Source: Bombyx mori (taxonomy: Eukaryota > Arthropoda > Insecta > Lepidoptera > Bombycidae). From it: a stretch of DNA of 64,000 bases. Positions 29,401 through 40,042 of this stretch are shown piece after piece. The notes under the pieces are model-generated. The model ran no database searches and was not told the DNA's origin. It worked only from the letters and a program-made list of their open reading frames with translations. The stretch lies in assembly GCF_030269925.1 (NCBI RefSeq), contig NC_085119.1, positions 7,663,001 through 7,727,000 on the forward strand, in the 5' to 3' direction. The position numbers and the translations under genes are program-made. The stretch's first letter is position 1. Every line of letters starts with the position of its first letter.

Positions 29401-32400
29401 GGACGTCTCACCTTTCGTCTGGTGCAGGTGCTGACCGGGCACGGATGCTTCGGGAAGTACCTGCGCCGGATAGGGGCTGAGCCGACGACGAGGTGTCACC
29501 ATTGTGGACACGACCTGGACACGGCGGAGCATACGCTCGCTGTCTGCCCCGCTTGGGAGGTGCAGCGCCGTGTCCTGGTCGCAAAGATAGGACCTGACTT
29601 GTCGCTGCCTGGCGTCGTGGCGTCGATGCTTGGCAGCGATGAGTCATGGAAGGCTATGCTCGACTTCTGCGAGTGCACCATCTCGCAGAAGGAGGCGGCG
29701 GGGCGAGTGAGGGAAAGCTCTCCTCACTACGCAGAAACCCGCCGCCGCCGAGCAGGGGGTCGGGACCGGGGTCGTATCCGTGACCTGGCCCCCTAAGAGC
29801 TAGGGGTCCCACCCGTTTTGTGCGGGGAGAGACCCAGACGTAGGGTGGCGTGCTTGCACGCTCACCCGCAATAGGAAGCCGGGTGATGGCAGACCGCGTT
29901 CCCCCGACCGCTCTGGGGGAAGGTGTAACGCGGCGCCATCAAAGCGGGCTCTCGGCCCGCTGAACGAGGGAACCGGTGGTCGTTTCGCTGGCGGCCACCG
30001 GTCCGGCGTCCGTGGGACGGTGGGATGGATGTAATGTGCTCTGCGTCAACCCTGTCCCGCCGTTTCAATAGCCCCGACTGGGCTCCGGCCCGGTCCGAGG
30101 TAGGGCGCCGGTTGTGAGCGGCAGGAGTTTTTAGTGAGGTTCAACTCCCACATACCCCACCTGCCGCGCGGGTGGGGATCCGGCGATTTTCTCCTGTGGA
30201 AAAAAAAAAAAAAAAAAAAAAAAAAAAGGAAACTTGTAAAGACATACTAATAAATTAGCTGCCAAACTGACAATTTGAATCTATAATAACCGGAGCTACC
30301 TGAGAAAATAAATACTCCCTATATAAATAAAATTTATCTATGAATGAGGAACTGCCTTCATAGGATGGTATACTGCTATACAATTAAAAAAACGTTGATC
30401 AAAGCAAAGGTATTAATCGACACAATAGGCTCCTAGTTAAAAATTAATCTTCTCAATTCCACCTCAACCATAATTTATTTTTCTTCTACAGGTCTTGTAC
30501 TCATTGACAACATAAAGTGGCTTAGTTTCCACTCTGGATATGACTTTGGCTATTTATTAAAATTGCTAACAGATCAGAACCTACCGCAAGATGAGAATGA
30601 CTTTTTTGAGAGTCTTCGACTGTATTTTCCAACTGTTTACGATGTTAAAGTGAGTGCATAAAATATAAGTAAAAAGTTTATGTTAATAATCTAAATTGAA
30701 CATGAGAATTGAGTATGGACATGTCATCCTTATCTAAATGACATTTAAAATAGATTTTTTAATGTTATTTAGTAGTTTGTTTGTGTCCCTGGCATTGTCG
30801 ATGCTCATGAGCCAAGTTAGCTACTAGCCATTAACTTTTAAGCTTTTTCATTCTTCAAAGGTATTTAAAAAATAAAAATGTGTGCGTGTACTAGTGTACA
30901 CACGTAAGAAGTGAAACTTGTTTATGGCCTTATTTTTCGAAAAATGATCTACATGCAACTTTCTAGAAATTGGTTAAATAAAGTTAAATTAGATAAAGTT
31001 TAAACAAAAGGATTTTATTATCATAGACATGAATACAAATAATACAATTATTTCACTTTACCTTTTTGCTACTAAGATTATTACAGCATTTTAATAATAC
31101 ATCTCTTTGATATCATAATACCCTGGTACTTTTCTTCCTATAAATTAATAATAATAGCACGGTCCACGTGGTGTTAAATGGGGTTCCTGAGGTTCGTGAA
31201 GTTTGACCCACCTTGAGACATGAGGTCGATTTCTCAAATCCGAAACCATGCTTCAGAACATACCGCCGTTAATTATTAATAAATCTCTTTGCTATCATAA
31301 TACCCTGGTACTTTTCTTCCTATTATTTTACGTAATAACAGTAATAAATAGCACGGTCCACGTGATATTATTAAGTGGGCTCCCTGAGATTATTGGAATT
31401 ACAAAATGATTTCCGTAATCCACCTGGAGACATGAGGTCAATTTCTCAAATCGGAATCCATACTTCAGAACATACAGCCGTTAATTAATAAAGAAGGCTG
31501 TACGTCAGAGTAAAGTTATAATAATACATCTCTTTGATATCATAATACCCTGGTACTTTTCTTCCTATTATTTTACGTAATAACAATAATAGCACGGTCC
31601 ACGTGATATTAAGTGGGTTACCTGGGATTATTGCAATTACAAAATGTATTCCGTGACCCACCTTGAGACATGAGGTCGGTTTCTCAAATGCGCATCCATA
31701 CTTCAGAACATACAGCCGTTAATTAAAAGATGGCGCGTAACGGAAAAATGTGACGCGTAACCGAAAAATGTGACGGTAAATTTTTTTCCAACGCCGATAA
31801 GGAAGTTTCACTTCAAAAACTTAACTAAAATAATTTTTGAGATTTATAAATATTGTTTACTTTAGTATTTGATGAAGCTGTGCAAGAATTTAAAGGGTGG
31901 ATTGCAAGAAGTTGCTGACCAGCTGGAGTTGCGTCGAGTGGGACCTCAGCATCAAGCTGGTTCTGATTCACACCTAACTGGAATGGCTTTTTTCAAAATC
32001 AAAAAGGTTTTAATATTTTATTGAATTTATCAATTAATTTACTGCTTTTTATTGCTAAGATGGGTGGGACCAGGTGTTTGGTGGTTATCAGAGCCCATTT
32101 ATATCTGCAACGTAAATGCTGCCACCTACTTGAGAGACGTGTGTTTTAAAGTCTTAAGTTGTTGTGGCCTAAAGGATAAGACGTCTGGTGCATTAGTGTT
32201 GAGTGATGCACCGGTGATCGAATCTCAGGCGGGTACCAATTTTTCTAATGAAATACGTACTCAACAAATGTTCACGATTGACTTCCACGGTAAAGGAATA
32301 ACATCGTGTAATAAAAATCAAACCCGCAAAATTATAATTTGCGTAAATACTGATGGTAGGACCACTTGTGAGTCCGCACGGGTAGGTGCCACCACCCTGC

Positions 32401-34557
32401 CTGTTTCTGACGTGAAGCAGTGATGCGTTTCGGTTTGAAGGGTGGGGCAGCCGTTGTAACTATACTGAGACCTTAGAACTTATATCTCAAAGTGGGTGGC
32501 ACATTTATGTTGTAGATGGGTGCTATGGGCTTCAGCAACCATATAACATCAGGGGAGCTGTGAGCTCTTCCACCCATCTAAGCAATAAAAAAAGTCTCAG
32601 TTTATACAGTACAAGGTCTGCCCCACCCCTCAAACAGAAACGTATTACTGCTTCACGGTATAAATAGGCAGGGCGGTCGTACCAACTTGCCCTATAATCA
32701 GTAAAGATTGCTTTTAAATTTCAAAGTATCCGAAACGTCAGAAAATAATAAACGCGAGATTTAACCGTAGAAATAGTTTTCATTCATAGAGGGTAGAAGT
32801 AAGCACTATCTCAGTGCATTAAAACGTGGCCACTGAAAAGGACCAATTAAAGTGGCGCTATAGTAGCAAGTGGAAAGATTTTTTCTCCTACCGACGCCGA
32901 CAGTTCGGTTTTCGTCCCGCTGTACAGGGAAGAAAGTGTAACTTTTCGTCCCGCTGTACAGGGAAGAAAGTCTAACTTTTCCTCCCGCTGTACAGGGAAG
33001 AAAGTGTAAATTTTCCTTCCTGGGTACAAGTGCGCATGCGCGTTAGTGTCTACGTCTGCTCTCACGCAGCTAAAATTCTCCGCCATTGTTGTGCTCGGGT
33101 AATTTGCAATATTGTGTTAAGTGTAAAAGTGAAATAAACAAAAGGCAATAAAATTTAATAGTGAAGTATTAAACAAAGATGGGTTCATCAGACAGTTCTT
33201 ATTCAATTAGTAGTAGTTTATTTAAAAATAAAAAAACAGTTAAATTGTTTTTTTTATGAGTACGGGGTGTTCTGCTCCCCCTACCCCTGGCAAGGGCTTC
33301 GCCCCTGGACCTCGGTTCGGTACTCCGCGAACTTTTGGCCTGGTAGGAGAAAAAACAGTATGTGCCCCGCGGGAGAAAAGTTGGACATTTTCTCCAGCGT
33401 GTTTGCCACCCCTCGCCTTCGCCTTCACAATGTACTATAAAAACAGCACCATAAACTACCACATTTCACTTCAATCCAGCACATTTCACTCGGTTTAAAA
33501 CTCCTATATTCATATCATTTCCACTTCCCGCACTAGCGCTATTTCGGTGATTTTTCCAACAATAACTTGCTGTTTACAGGTGGACACTTTTTCAACTTGT
33601 CCCCTATACAAGATGGTTCTCCTTGCCTCTGCCCTCCATAATATATATCGTCTTCTCGCATTATAACTGTATAATCTCAAAACTTACTAATTTTACAGGA
33701 GAGTGTTTTAAGGGTTTGACATGTAATATTTTTAATATTAATCATATTTGCAATATTTATTTTTTATTTTTTACCAGTTACATTATCTGTCTTTTAAAGT
33801 ATGAAAAAATTATGTATTAATTTTGTTAATAGTAGTCACAACATAGGTAAACAAAAAAAAAAACTAAAACTAAACTACGCTCTTTTGACAGTATTTATGA
33901 GAAAAATACTGGTGATACCAAATGTATCCGCATATTAACTCAATTTCGAATATTTTTGGGAATTATACAATTTTTATGCGAAAAGGCGATATGTCTCGCG
34001 TGAATTTTCCATGGCCTTGAGACAGTAAAATTGTGGCTATGTTTGTTAAAGTTGGTGACGGCATTATCGTTTTTATTTACACTATTGATGTACTCCGGTA
34101 CATCTAGTGCAAGTATAAAAAATTCATCAATCATGTGATCACCAATGAGTTCATTATGAAGGATTAACAATGTCAATGAAAGCTATACCTTTACTATAGA
34201 TAGATCGACTTGTGATCGTAATTCGATTCGGCATATACCGATCGTGTCTTGTTTATTTTGAGAAATTTTACTGTAGTAGCAATAGACTAACCACACGTCA
34301 CATTCAAAGAGCCTGGTAATCATTTGACATACCTACTCTATAAAAATTAATATAGGTTCAGTTATTTGTTTATCATTTAAAACAATAAATACAACGCGAC
34401 ATTAGTCTTGGAGTTTAAATTTTGAAATTAATTGTTACAGATATTTTTTGACGACAATATTGAAAGTTCAAGTGGGCATTTATACGGTCTTGGTGCACCG
34501 TTTTCAGTGAATGTCAATAACTTCCAAGACAATGGCGAAAACGGAAATTCCTCTTGA
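26495..34557 (+). CDS. Pop2: CAF1/POP2 deadenylase, paralog B (CNOT7/8 family)
   Basis: Second CCR4-NOT exonuclease subunit gene. Exons: 26495-26602, 26677-26786, 27663-27776, 27963-28081, 30492-30649, 31866-32006, 34441-34557. They total 867 bases, 288 residues. Coding exons 2-7 have exactly the lengths and phases of paralog A (110, 114, 119, 158, 141, 117 bases); exon 1 is 3 bases shorter. DEDD segments are present: [22 protein letters not shown] and [12 protein letters not shown]. The residue two after the last catalytic Asp is His here and Leu in paralog A (SDSLLTG). The N-terminus [14 protein letters not shown] looks like the usual family start, so B is perhaps the more conserved copy. 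Introns hold a LINE (28388-30227), a MITE-like element with a tandem array, and nested SINEs. No lesion seen. Confidence 0.94.
28388..30227 (+). mobile_element. 5'-truncated R1-type LINE in CAF1-B intron 4
   Basis: Flanked by the target duplication GGAAACTTGTAA (28376-28387 and 30228-30239), ending in a poly(A) run of about 28. It starts within the reverse transcriptase domain and keeps the rest of ORF2, the 3' UTR and the tail. It is almost identical to the 3' part of the full-length element at 54778-61603, so both inserted recently. Same orientation as the host gene. Confidence 0.95.
28390..29796 (+). pseudogene. LINE ORF2 remnant (RT C-terminal part to zinc knuckle)
   Basis: Open from the truncation point to the stop at 29796. 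Contains [28 protein letters not shown] (the YADD catalytic box) and [12 protein letters not shown], then the thumb-like region and the C-terminal [18 protein letters not shown] knuckle. It lacks the endonuclease and the N-terminal RT motifs. Differs from the full-length ORF2 at only a few residues (for example G for A in GSYLGARS, R for G near the end). Not a host gene. Confidence 0.93.
30878..31820. mobile_element. MITE-like element with palindromic head, carrying a tandem array
   Basis: Starts ATGTGTGCGTGTACTAGTGT, which contains GTGTACTAGTGTACAC, followed by AAGTGAAACTT, and ends AAGTTTCACTTC, giving an 11-bp inverted repeat. The 3' part has AGATGGCGCGTAACGG and the twice-repeated AAAAATGTGACG. 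Two further copies lie at 39579-40042. This one is enlarged by about 690 bases, a tandem array between GAATACAAA and AGATGGCGCG. Non-coding, in CAF1-B intron 5. Confidence 0.7.
31096..31729. repeat. Three tandem copies of a ~210-bp unit
   Basis: Copies start near 31096, 31279 and 31521. Each begins AT(A)CATCTCTTTGATATCATA, contains AGCACGGTCCACGTG and GACCCACCTTGAGACATGAG, and ends CAGAACATACAGCCGTTAAT. The CCTTGAGACATGAGGTC part is reminiscent of the Bm1 SINE, so the unit may have formed from a SINE remnant. Confidence 0.8.
32045..32702 (-). repeat. Bm1-like SINE split by another Bm1-like SINE
   Basis: Minus-strand copy. Its 3' part is 32045-32157 and its more 5' part is 32594-32702. The pieces join across the inserted plus-strand copy. 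The tRNA-like head is absent. Lies in CAF1-B intron 6. Confidence 0.75.
32158..32593 (+). repeat. Full-length Bm1-like SINE
   Basis: Has a tRNA-like head with an A box (TGGCCTAAAGGATAAGACGT) and a degraded B box (GTGATCGAATCTC), then the body and CACCCATCTAAGCAATAAAA. Candidate target duplication AAAGTCT on both sides. Inserted into an older minus-strand copy of the same family. Confidence 0.85.
32909..33010. repeat. 34-bp minisatellite, three copies
   Basis: Three near-perfect copies of a 34-bp unit containing CCCGCTGTACAGGGAAGAAA. Units differ by single bases, and a fourth degenerate start follows. They lie in a GC-richer block (32820-33420) that also has a GTAGGAGAAAAAA inverted pair (about 32877 and 33341). 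The block may be an old transposon remnant; no enzyme is encoded. Confidence 0.85.
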
Positions 34558-34802
34558 TCTGCAGAATCTGCGTGTGTATCCAGACATTCACCGCAACTAC
34601 GCATATTTCACCTTAAAGAATAAATGGACAAATCCTGATACAATTACAATAAATTGTAAAATATAATCTGGTTAATCTAGAATCTAGATAAATGTGAATT
34701 TACAATAGACATTTTAATGTTCGTGTTGTACATGAATCAGTGCTGATTTACGAATTGTGTATTTTAATTATTTTATGATAAAATTGGAAACATGAATTGT
34801 GA

Positions 34803-34808
34803 AATAAA
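34803..34808 (+). promoter_or_regulatory. Candidate poly(A) signal of CAF1-B
   Basis: AATAAA about 245 bases after the CAF1-B stop. An earlier AATAAA occurs near 34619, so alternative 3' ends are possible. Confidence 0.45.
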
Positions 34809-35090
34809 ATCTGATGTACTAGCCGTTTTGGTTTGTAATTATTATCGGTATCATAGTGAAATTTAATACTAAGATATTGTAATAGATAAGATTTTATCAA
34901 TATAATTTAATTCTAAAATGTGTATAGTATAAGCCTTTGATACTTATTATTTTGTAAAATATAAATTTTACTAGAAAGTCATATTTCATTGAAATTTTGA
35001 ATTTACCAATTCTAAGACACCACTAGGACACCTTTATAAAACTAGACGTAAGCATAAGTATAATAAAAAAAAAAATTGTAAATATAAAGA

Positions 35091-35178
35091 ACATAAAACA
35101 TTATTTCGGGCATTGAACGGTGAAAATGAAGGACTTCCTTCATTTTCACCGTTCAATGCCCGAAATAATGTTTTATGT
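35091..35178. repeat. Perfect 43-bp inverted repeat with 2-base spacer
   Basis: Arms 35091-35133 and 35136-35178 are exactly complementary with only CT between them. The arm begins ACATAAAACATTATTTCGGG. The text is not AT-simple, so this is not chance. It lies about 0.5 kb downstream of the CAF1-B stop. A transcript across it could fold into a long hairpin. It could also be a fold-back element or a template-switch product. Confidence 0.93.
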
Positions 35179-35650
35179 CCGACGATCCTAATGACAATAG
35201 TTTGTCCGACTTTAATTCAGACCAGTGTCCCTCAGGTACTTAGCTACCCTCATTATATCCTTCCCATTTAGGTACCGCTAACGTTAAGTCTAACACCCCC
35301 TTACATCTCGTATTAGGTAGCTGAAGGTAATATAATTTTAACTAATGTTGAGCAGAGTAGACGAACGAAAGTGTGTAAAATCGAGTGAATAAATAGCCGT
35401 TAATTGTTAAGTATTCAAAATTTAACTTTGTTGAAACTGTATGGTATAGATCTTTAAATTAGAAATTTTCACAGTTCCTTTAAAGCCTAAGTATCATTAG
35501 ATGTAAAAAACCACTTCAGATTTTACTTTGATTGTAGTGAGCAATACTCGATATTTATTTATGTACCTACTACATAAAAACCTTTCATCCGGGACAGTTT
35601 TTTCATTCGTGAACATGAGTGAAGTACCTATTAAATTAGAAAAAATAGTA

Positions 35651-35734
35651 GCTGCATGCTGGATTTGAACCCTGGTACACTGACATCGCTCGGTACGAGT
35701 ACATCAGCAGGCGCTTTATCCTCTAGGTCCCGAC
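35651..35734 (-). repeat. tRNA-derived SINE head
   Basis: On the minus strand it has an A-box-like GACCTAGAGGATAAAGCGCC and a B box GGGTTCAAATCC with tRNA-like spacing, but no proper acceptor stem pairing. Read as a SINE promoter head, not a tRNA gene. Confidence 0.5.
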
Positions 35735-37619
35735 TACAAATTATAAACGACCCCGACTATAAATTATACTTTGTTGTAGTTTAGAGATATGCATTAGTAT
35801 AATAAATTATATAGGGAATACAACAAAGATACTCTGGTTCGTACTCCTTTAATGAAGACTTTTCCTTCAATTTTAACCTCCATAGCGTAAATTATTCCCG
35901 TTTGAAATGGTTGGTATCGTTAAAAGTTTTGATGACTTTAACGATGTCGTTTTAACGAAATCGGTAACGTTATCGTAATTCTTTTATAACGATTTATTTT
36001 CCAATCAACTGAAATTACGTCACCACCAATCTATGTTGTATTAGTATACGCCAAATGATGCAAATTTTACTGTTATCAGGGACATCTCAAGATTTAGATT
36101 TACATTCAGTCAAAAAAGTATCGGGAACAGATGATTTGTTTATGGTTCCAAACTCAATTTTTTATTGTTGTTAGATTGGCAGAACTGTTTTCCATTTTGG
36201 CGCGGAATTTGAGTTGCATCTGTTAATTTAATTAGTTATTTAATTAGATTAAAATGATTATACAGTGCTGTTTTTAGTTATACCATATCTAGCGTGTATT
36301 TCGAATTTCGTAATAGACAAAAACATCGAACAAAGAGTTTGTCTTAAATTTTGCATCGTCAGTGGAATTTCCTGTTGGAGTCACTGAAAATGTTGCGAAA
36401 CACTTATGGTTAATCGTAATCAATAGATTTGTAAAACAGGTGCTTATGAGGGGTACAAAGCGTTCTAAAGCGGTTGATACTATATGATGGCAGACTGGCC
36501 TCGCTCTGTTAGGTCATCCTGCAACTAAATACTATAATATGTATAATTTTATTACAGAACTTTTCACAAAAGGAGTGTAAAATTTTCACATTTCGCGTAT
36601 TTTGAATCAGTCGATACGAGCAGATAGATACGCAGTTCCATTCTTTAGTCTACGACTTCACAGGAATGTGTGTTACATTTTCTCTTTAGATGTGTTATTG
36701 GCATTTTTATTGGCAAAATAATTATTCCGTACTACAGTTACATAAAGTTAGTGGATGGTCTCGTGCCACGTCATCGTCATGGGAATATATAAAAAAAAAT
36801 TTTTTTGTGGAACTTTGTTACCTACTTCATTCTTTGATAACTCGTCGATACGTTACGAGTTCACAGTAAATAGCCTTTGCAGTAACATTAATTTTACACC
36901 GCTCACTCCTAATACCGTGTAGTTTAATAATTCATAGGGTTGCTCTAACTACGAGTCTGTCTGAAACTACACAATATGGAGTCTAACACACTAACGATAT
37001 CTGAGTCTCTTGCTGGCTGCTCTCACGATTGAAACTGCATTCAGAATTGGTGATTAAGTCATGACTATGTAGTTAAAAGACCCGTTATTTATGACTTGGA
37101 AAAAAAATATCCTTTTGATTTTATGTTGTGCATATGGAAAAAAACATTGATTCATCAGAAAATCGGTCAATATTAGTAAAACGATAGTATTTTGGTTATT
37201 AATTTAATTATTAATAATGGTATGTAATAGTTAGGTTTAGTAGAGTTTTTTCCGGGAACGAAGTTGTGTGAATTGTTTTATTTTGCTTTAATTTAGTTTA
37301 CTCTCTTTGATTCACAGGATTTCTGTTTTCGAATCAACATTTCTGTGACGCCAATGATCCGAAAGCACAGTGAATGTGTAATCGTCCGTGGAGATAAACG
37401 TAGAACGTCATATATATACATGTATATATGGTGCGTAGATATTTTTTATTTCTTAGACCGAAACTATACCTATACAATTATTTTTAGATTCATTATTAGT
37501 TGAAAATTATAAAAAAAAGATCTTAACAATCTTGTCTCAGGTCCATAGTTATTGATGATAGGGCATGATGTGAGCCCGACGCAGGTCGTGAGGTAGGTCC
37601 ACTGTGCTGTCTATTGTCG

Positions 37620-37960
37620 CTTAGCAGCCATGCTTTCGTTTCCATACCCGATTCTGTGGACCGAATGGTAAACAGTCGACGTCACCCTAAGCACGCTATT
37701 ACGGATCCTCCCGATCTATTAACGGTGCTTTTAGGTACATCAAGCACCGGTCACCGCCTACGCGGAACCCGTCGCTTGCGACGAAGGTCTCGACGAGTAA
37801 ATGAACCCATAGACACAGTCCACTGAGTTTCTCTCCGGATTTTCTCAGTGGGTCGCGTTTCCGATCCGGTGGTAGATTCTGCGAAGCACTGCTCTCTTGC
37901 TAGGGCCAGTGTTAGCAACGCTCCGGTTTGAGCCCCGTGAGTTAACCTGCACGTCAAGGA
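37620..37960 (-). repeat. Dispersed repeat fragment, probably LINE-derived (BMC1-like)
   Basis: Minus-strand relative of 8452-8785: shares the complements of CGGATCGGAAACGCGACCCA and CTCAGTGGG and the GGATCGGGAGGATCCGTAAT block. Diverged by scattered substitutions. Confidence 0.6.
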
Positions 37961-39578
37961 GAAGCTGAAATAGCCTCTCAAGGCTATCAGCATAGGTATG
38001 AAAACAAAATTTGACGGAATACACGGCTTGATGTCTCAAAATGAGTAGCGGCATTAACGTTTGTTGTATATTCTCTCTACTAGTCTACTCTGGTAGCCAT
38101 TTAACAACAGGATGACCGAAGGCTCGTGCCCCTAAGTAGCACAATAAAAGAAACAAAACGTATTACAATTTACGCATGATAATTTTGTAACCTACTATTT
38201 CAAAAGGCGTATGCCGTTCAAAAAGAAAATCTTTTCTAAAGCGACTGTATACTGCTGGTTTAGCAAATTCAGGTACCGTAGAGTAGCTTTGGTGGAGGAA
38301 AAAATAGGCGCCTTTCCTTTGACTGTTACTGTCGCAGAAAACGTGCTGACTCTGGGTTTTTATATTAAAATAGTATAATAGAATTGTAGATCGTAGTTCC
38401 GAAGACCACTTTATTGACAAATTGCCGGTAAGCTCGTCGACTTAATGAAAAATCGTAAACAAAAAAATATATATTTTAGCTTTAGTTTTCTTCGTGACTA
38501 CGAATTAAATAGCTTAACGAAATAAATTATATTTTTTGAAACTAGTTAGCATTAATAATTTAATTGCCACAAAGACACAAGGTTTTATGATTTTTTTATA
38601 AAACTTTATTAAATGCGGCGATTGATTTTTTGCTTCGTCCTAAAATATTAAAGCTGACTGTGGATGAACTGACTAAACCTATTGGTTTTTTTTAAAACAA
38701 ACAGGTCACATATCTTTTTAAGTTATATTTTCTCGTCCTACTGTCGTCGTAAATGCTTAGTTATTTAATAAAAATAATATCCATACAAATAACAAACAAT
38801 TTAATAAAGCATTATTGTAAAAATGTTTTATTAATATCAAATTGTGCAATGTGAAAAACCTGTAAAGAATCGAGCGGAGATACGGGTGGACTGAAAGCTA
38901 AATCTTATAGCGCACTGTGCGTGGACGGGGCAGTCGTTCGCGATCCCCTGTATGAGGTGGTTGTTTCAGCAGTATTTCAGGCTACATTCGTCACGTAGTC
39001 ACCGCGAGACGGCTAAACAGCAACTTTGTGACATTATTTAAAAAAATATAAGTGATTTAATTTTCTCTCTTTATTTTTTTTTTGGATTCAACAACGTCGA
39101 CTGTGAGTATACCGTATTTATTACAATATGTTTTTAAATAAGCTTTAATTACATTATAAATGCCACATATGGATTTTATTATTGTTATAAAAAAGAAAAG
39201 AAATTTTCTATCAAATAGTTTTGACTTTTTAGAAACAACTCGATCATGTAAGTATCGCTCATTTTCTGACAGAGTTATATAGAGGAGTGAAGGAAGCCTT
39301 TTGGTCGCAATGGCCAATTTATTTCGAATAATAAAACTGTGCACATAAAATTGCTTTTAATACGGATCGTCTTTGTACAAAACGCGCGGGGAAATTGCTT
39401 CCAGTCTTGTTTTATAAAGGAATTTACATACGAGCGTAAATCCAGTAAGTGTGTTTGATGAGGCAAATAAAAATAATATGTAGCGCGACTATTATTATTT
39501 TAGTTTGGTTGTCGTATGGCAACCAAATCATTGTAGGAACTATGTTTTTGAACATTTATTATTCCCTTATTTAAAAAA
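37961..39578. other. Intergenic, no gene seen
   Basis: AT-rich. The first part (about 38080-38145) has a weak SINE-like trace (GGTAGCCATTTAACAACAGG). No coding supported. Confidence 0.4.
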
Positions 39579-39786
39579 ATGTGTGCGTGTACTAGTGTAC
39601 ACACGTAAGAAGTGAAACATTAATGCTATCCCTACTCCGTTGGAGAAAGTGAAAGTACTCTTCGTCTGAACCAACCGTGGTAGGGGCAAGAAAAAGATGG
39701 CGCGTAACGGAAAAATGTGACGCGTAACCGAAAAATGTGACGGTAAATTTTTTTCCAACGCCGATAAAGAAGTTTCACTTCAAAAA
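39579..39786. mobile_element. MITE-like element, short copy
   Basis: Same palindromic head (GTGTACTAGTGTACAC) and 3' end (AAGTTTCACTTC) as 30878-31820, but only 208 bases, with a different short centre (CTACTCCGTTGGAGAAAGTG). It is followed directly by a second copy. Confidence 0.7.
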
Positions 39787-40042
39787 ATGTGTGCGTGTAC
39801 TAGTGTACACACGTAAGAAGTGAAACTTATTTATGGCCTTATTTTTCGAAAAATGATCTACATGCAACTTTCTAGAAATTGGTTAAATAAAGTTAAATTA
39901 GATAAAGTTTAAACAAAAGGATTTTATTATCATAGACATGAATACAAAAAAGATGGCGCGTAACGGAAAAATGTGACGCGTAACCGAAAAATGTGACGGT
40001 AAATTTTTTTCCAACGCCGATAAAGAAGTTTCACTTCAAAAA
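39787..40042. mobile_element. MITE-like element, standard copy
   Basis: 256 bases, head to tail with the preceding copy. The centre matches the body of the 30.9-kb copy (TTTATGGCCTTATTTTTCGA to ATAGACATGAATACAAA) but has no tandem array, so it represents the form before expansion. Confidence 0.7.

Larger units (their letters stand above)
34809..37619. other. Intergenic DNA downstream of CAF1-B
   Basis: Apart from the hairpin and the tRNA-like fragment listed separately, this is AT-rich DNA with only short frames. No gene recognised. Confidence 0.45.

Noticed and set aside
32052..32423. 123-codon frame
   Set aside because: Lies entirely in two SINE copies.
33179..33259. Short frame starting MGSSDSSYS
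   Set aside because: Only about 26 codons before a stop; may be the start of a decayed transposon gene but cannot be supported.
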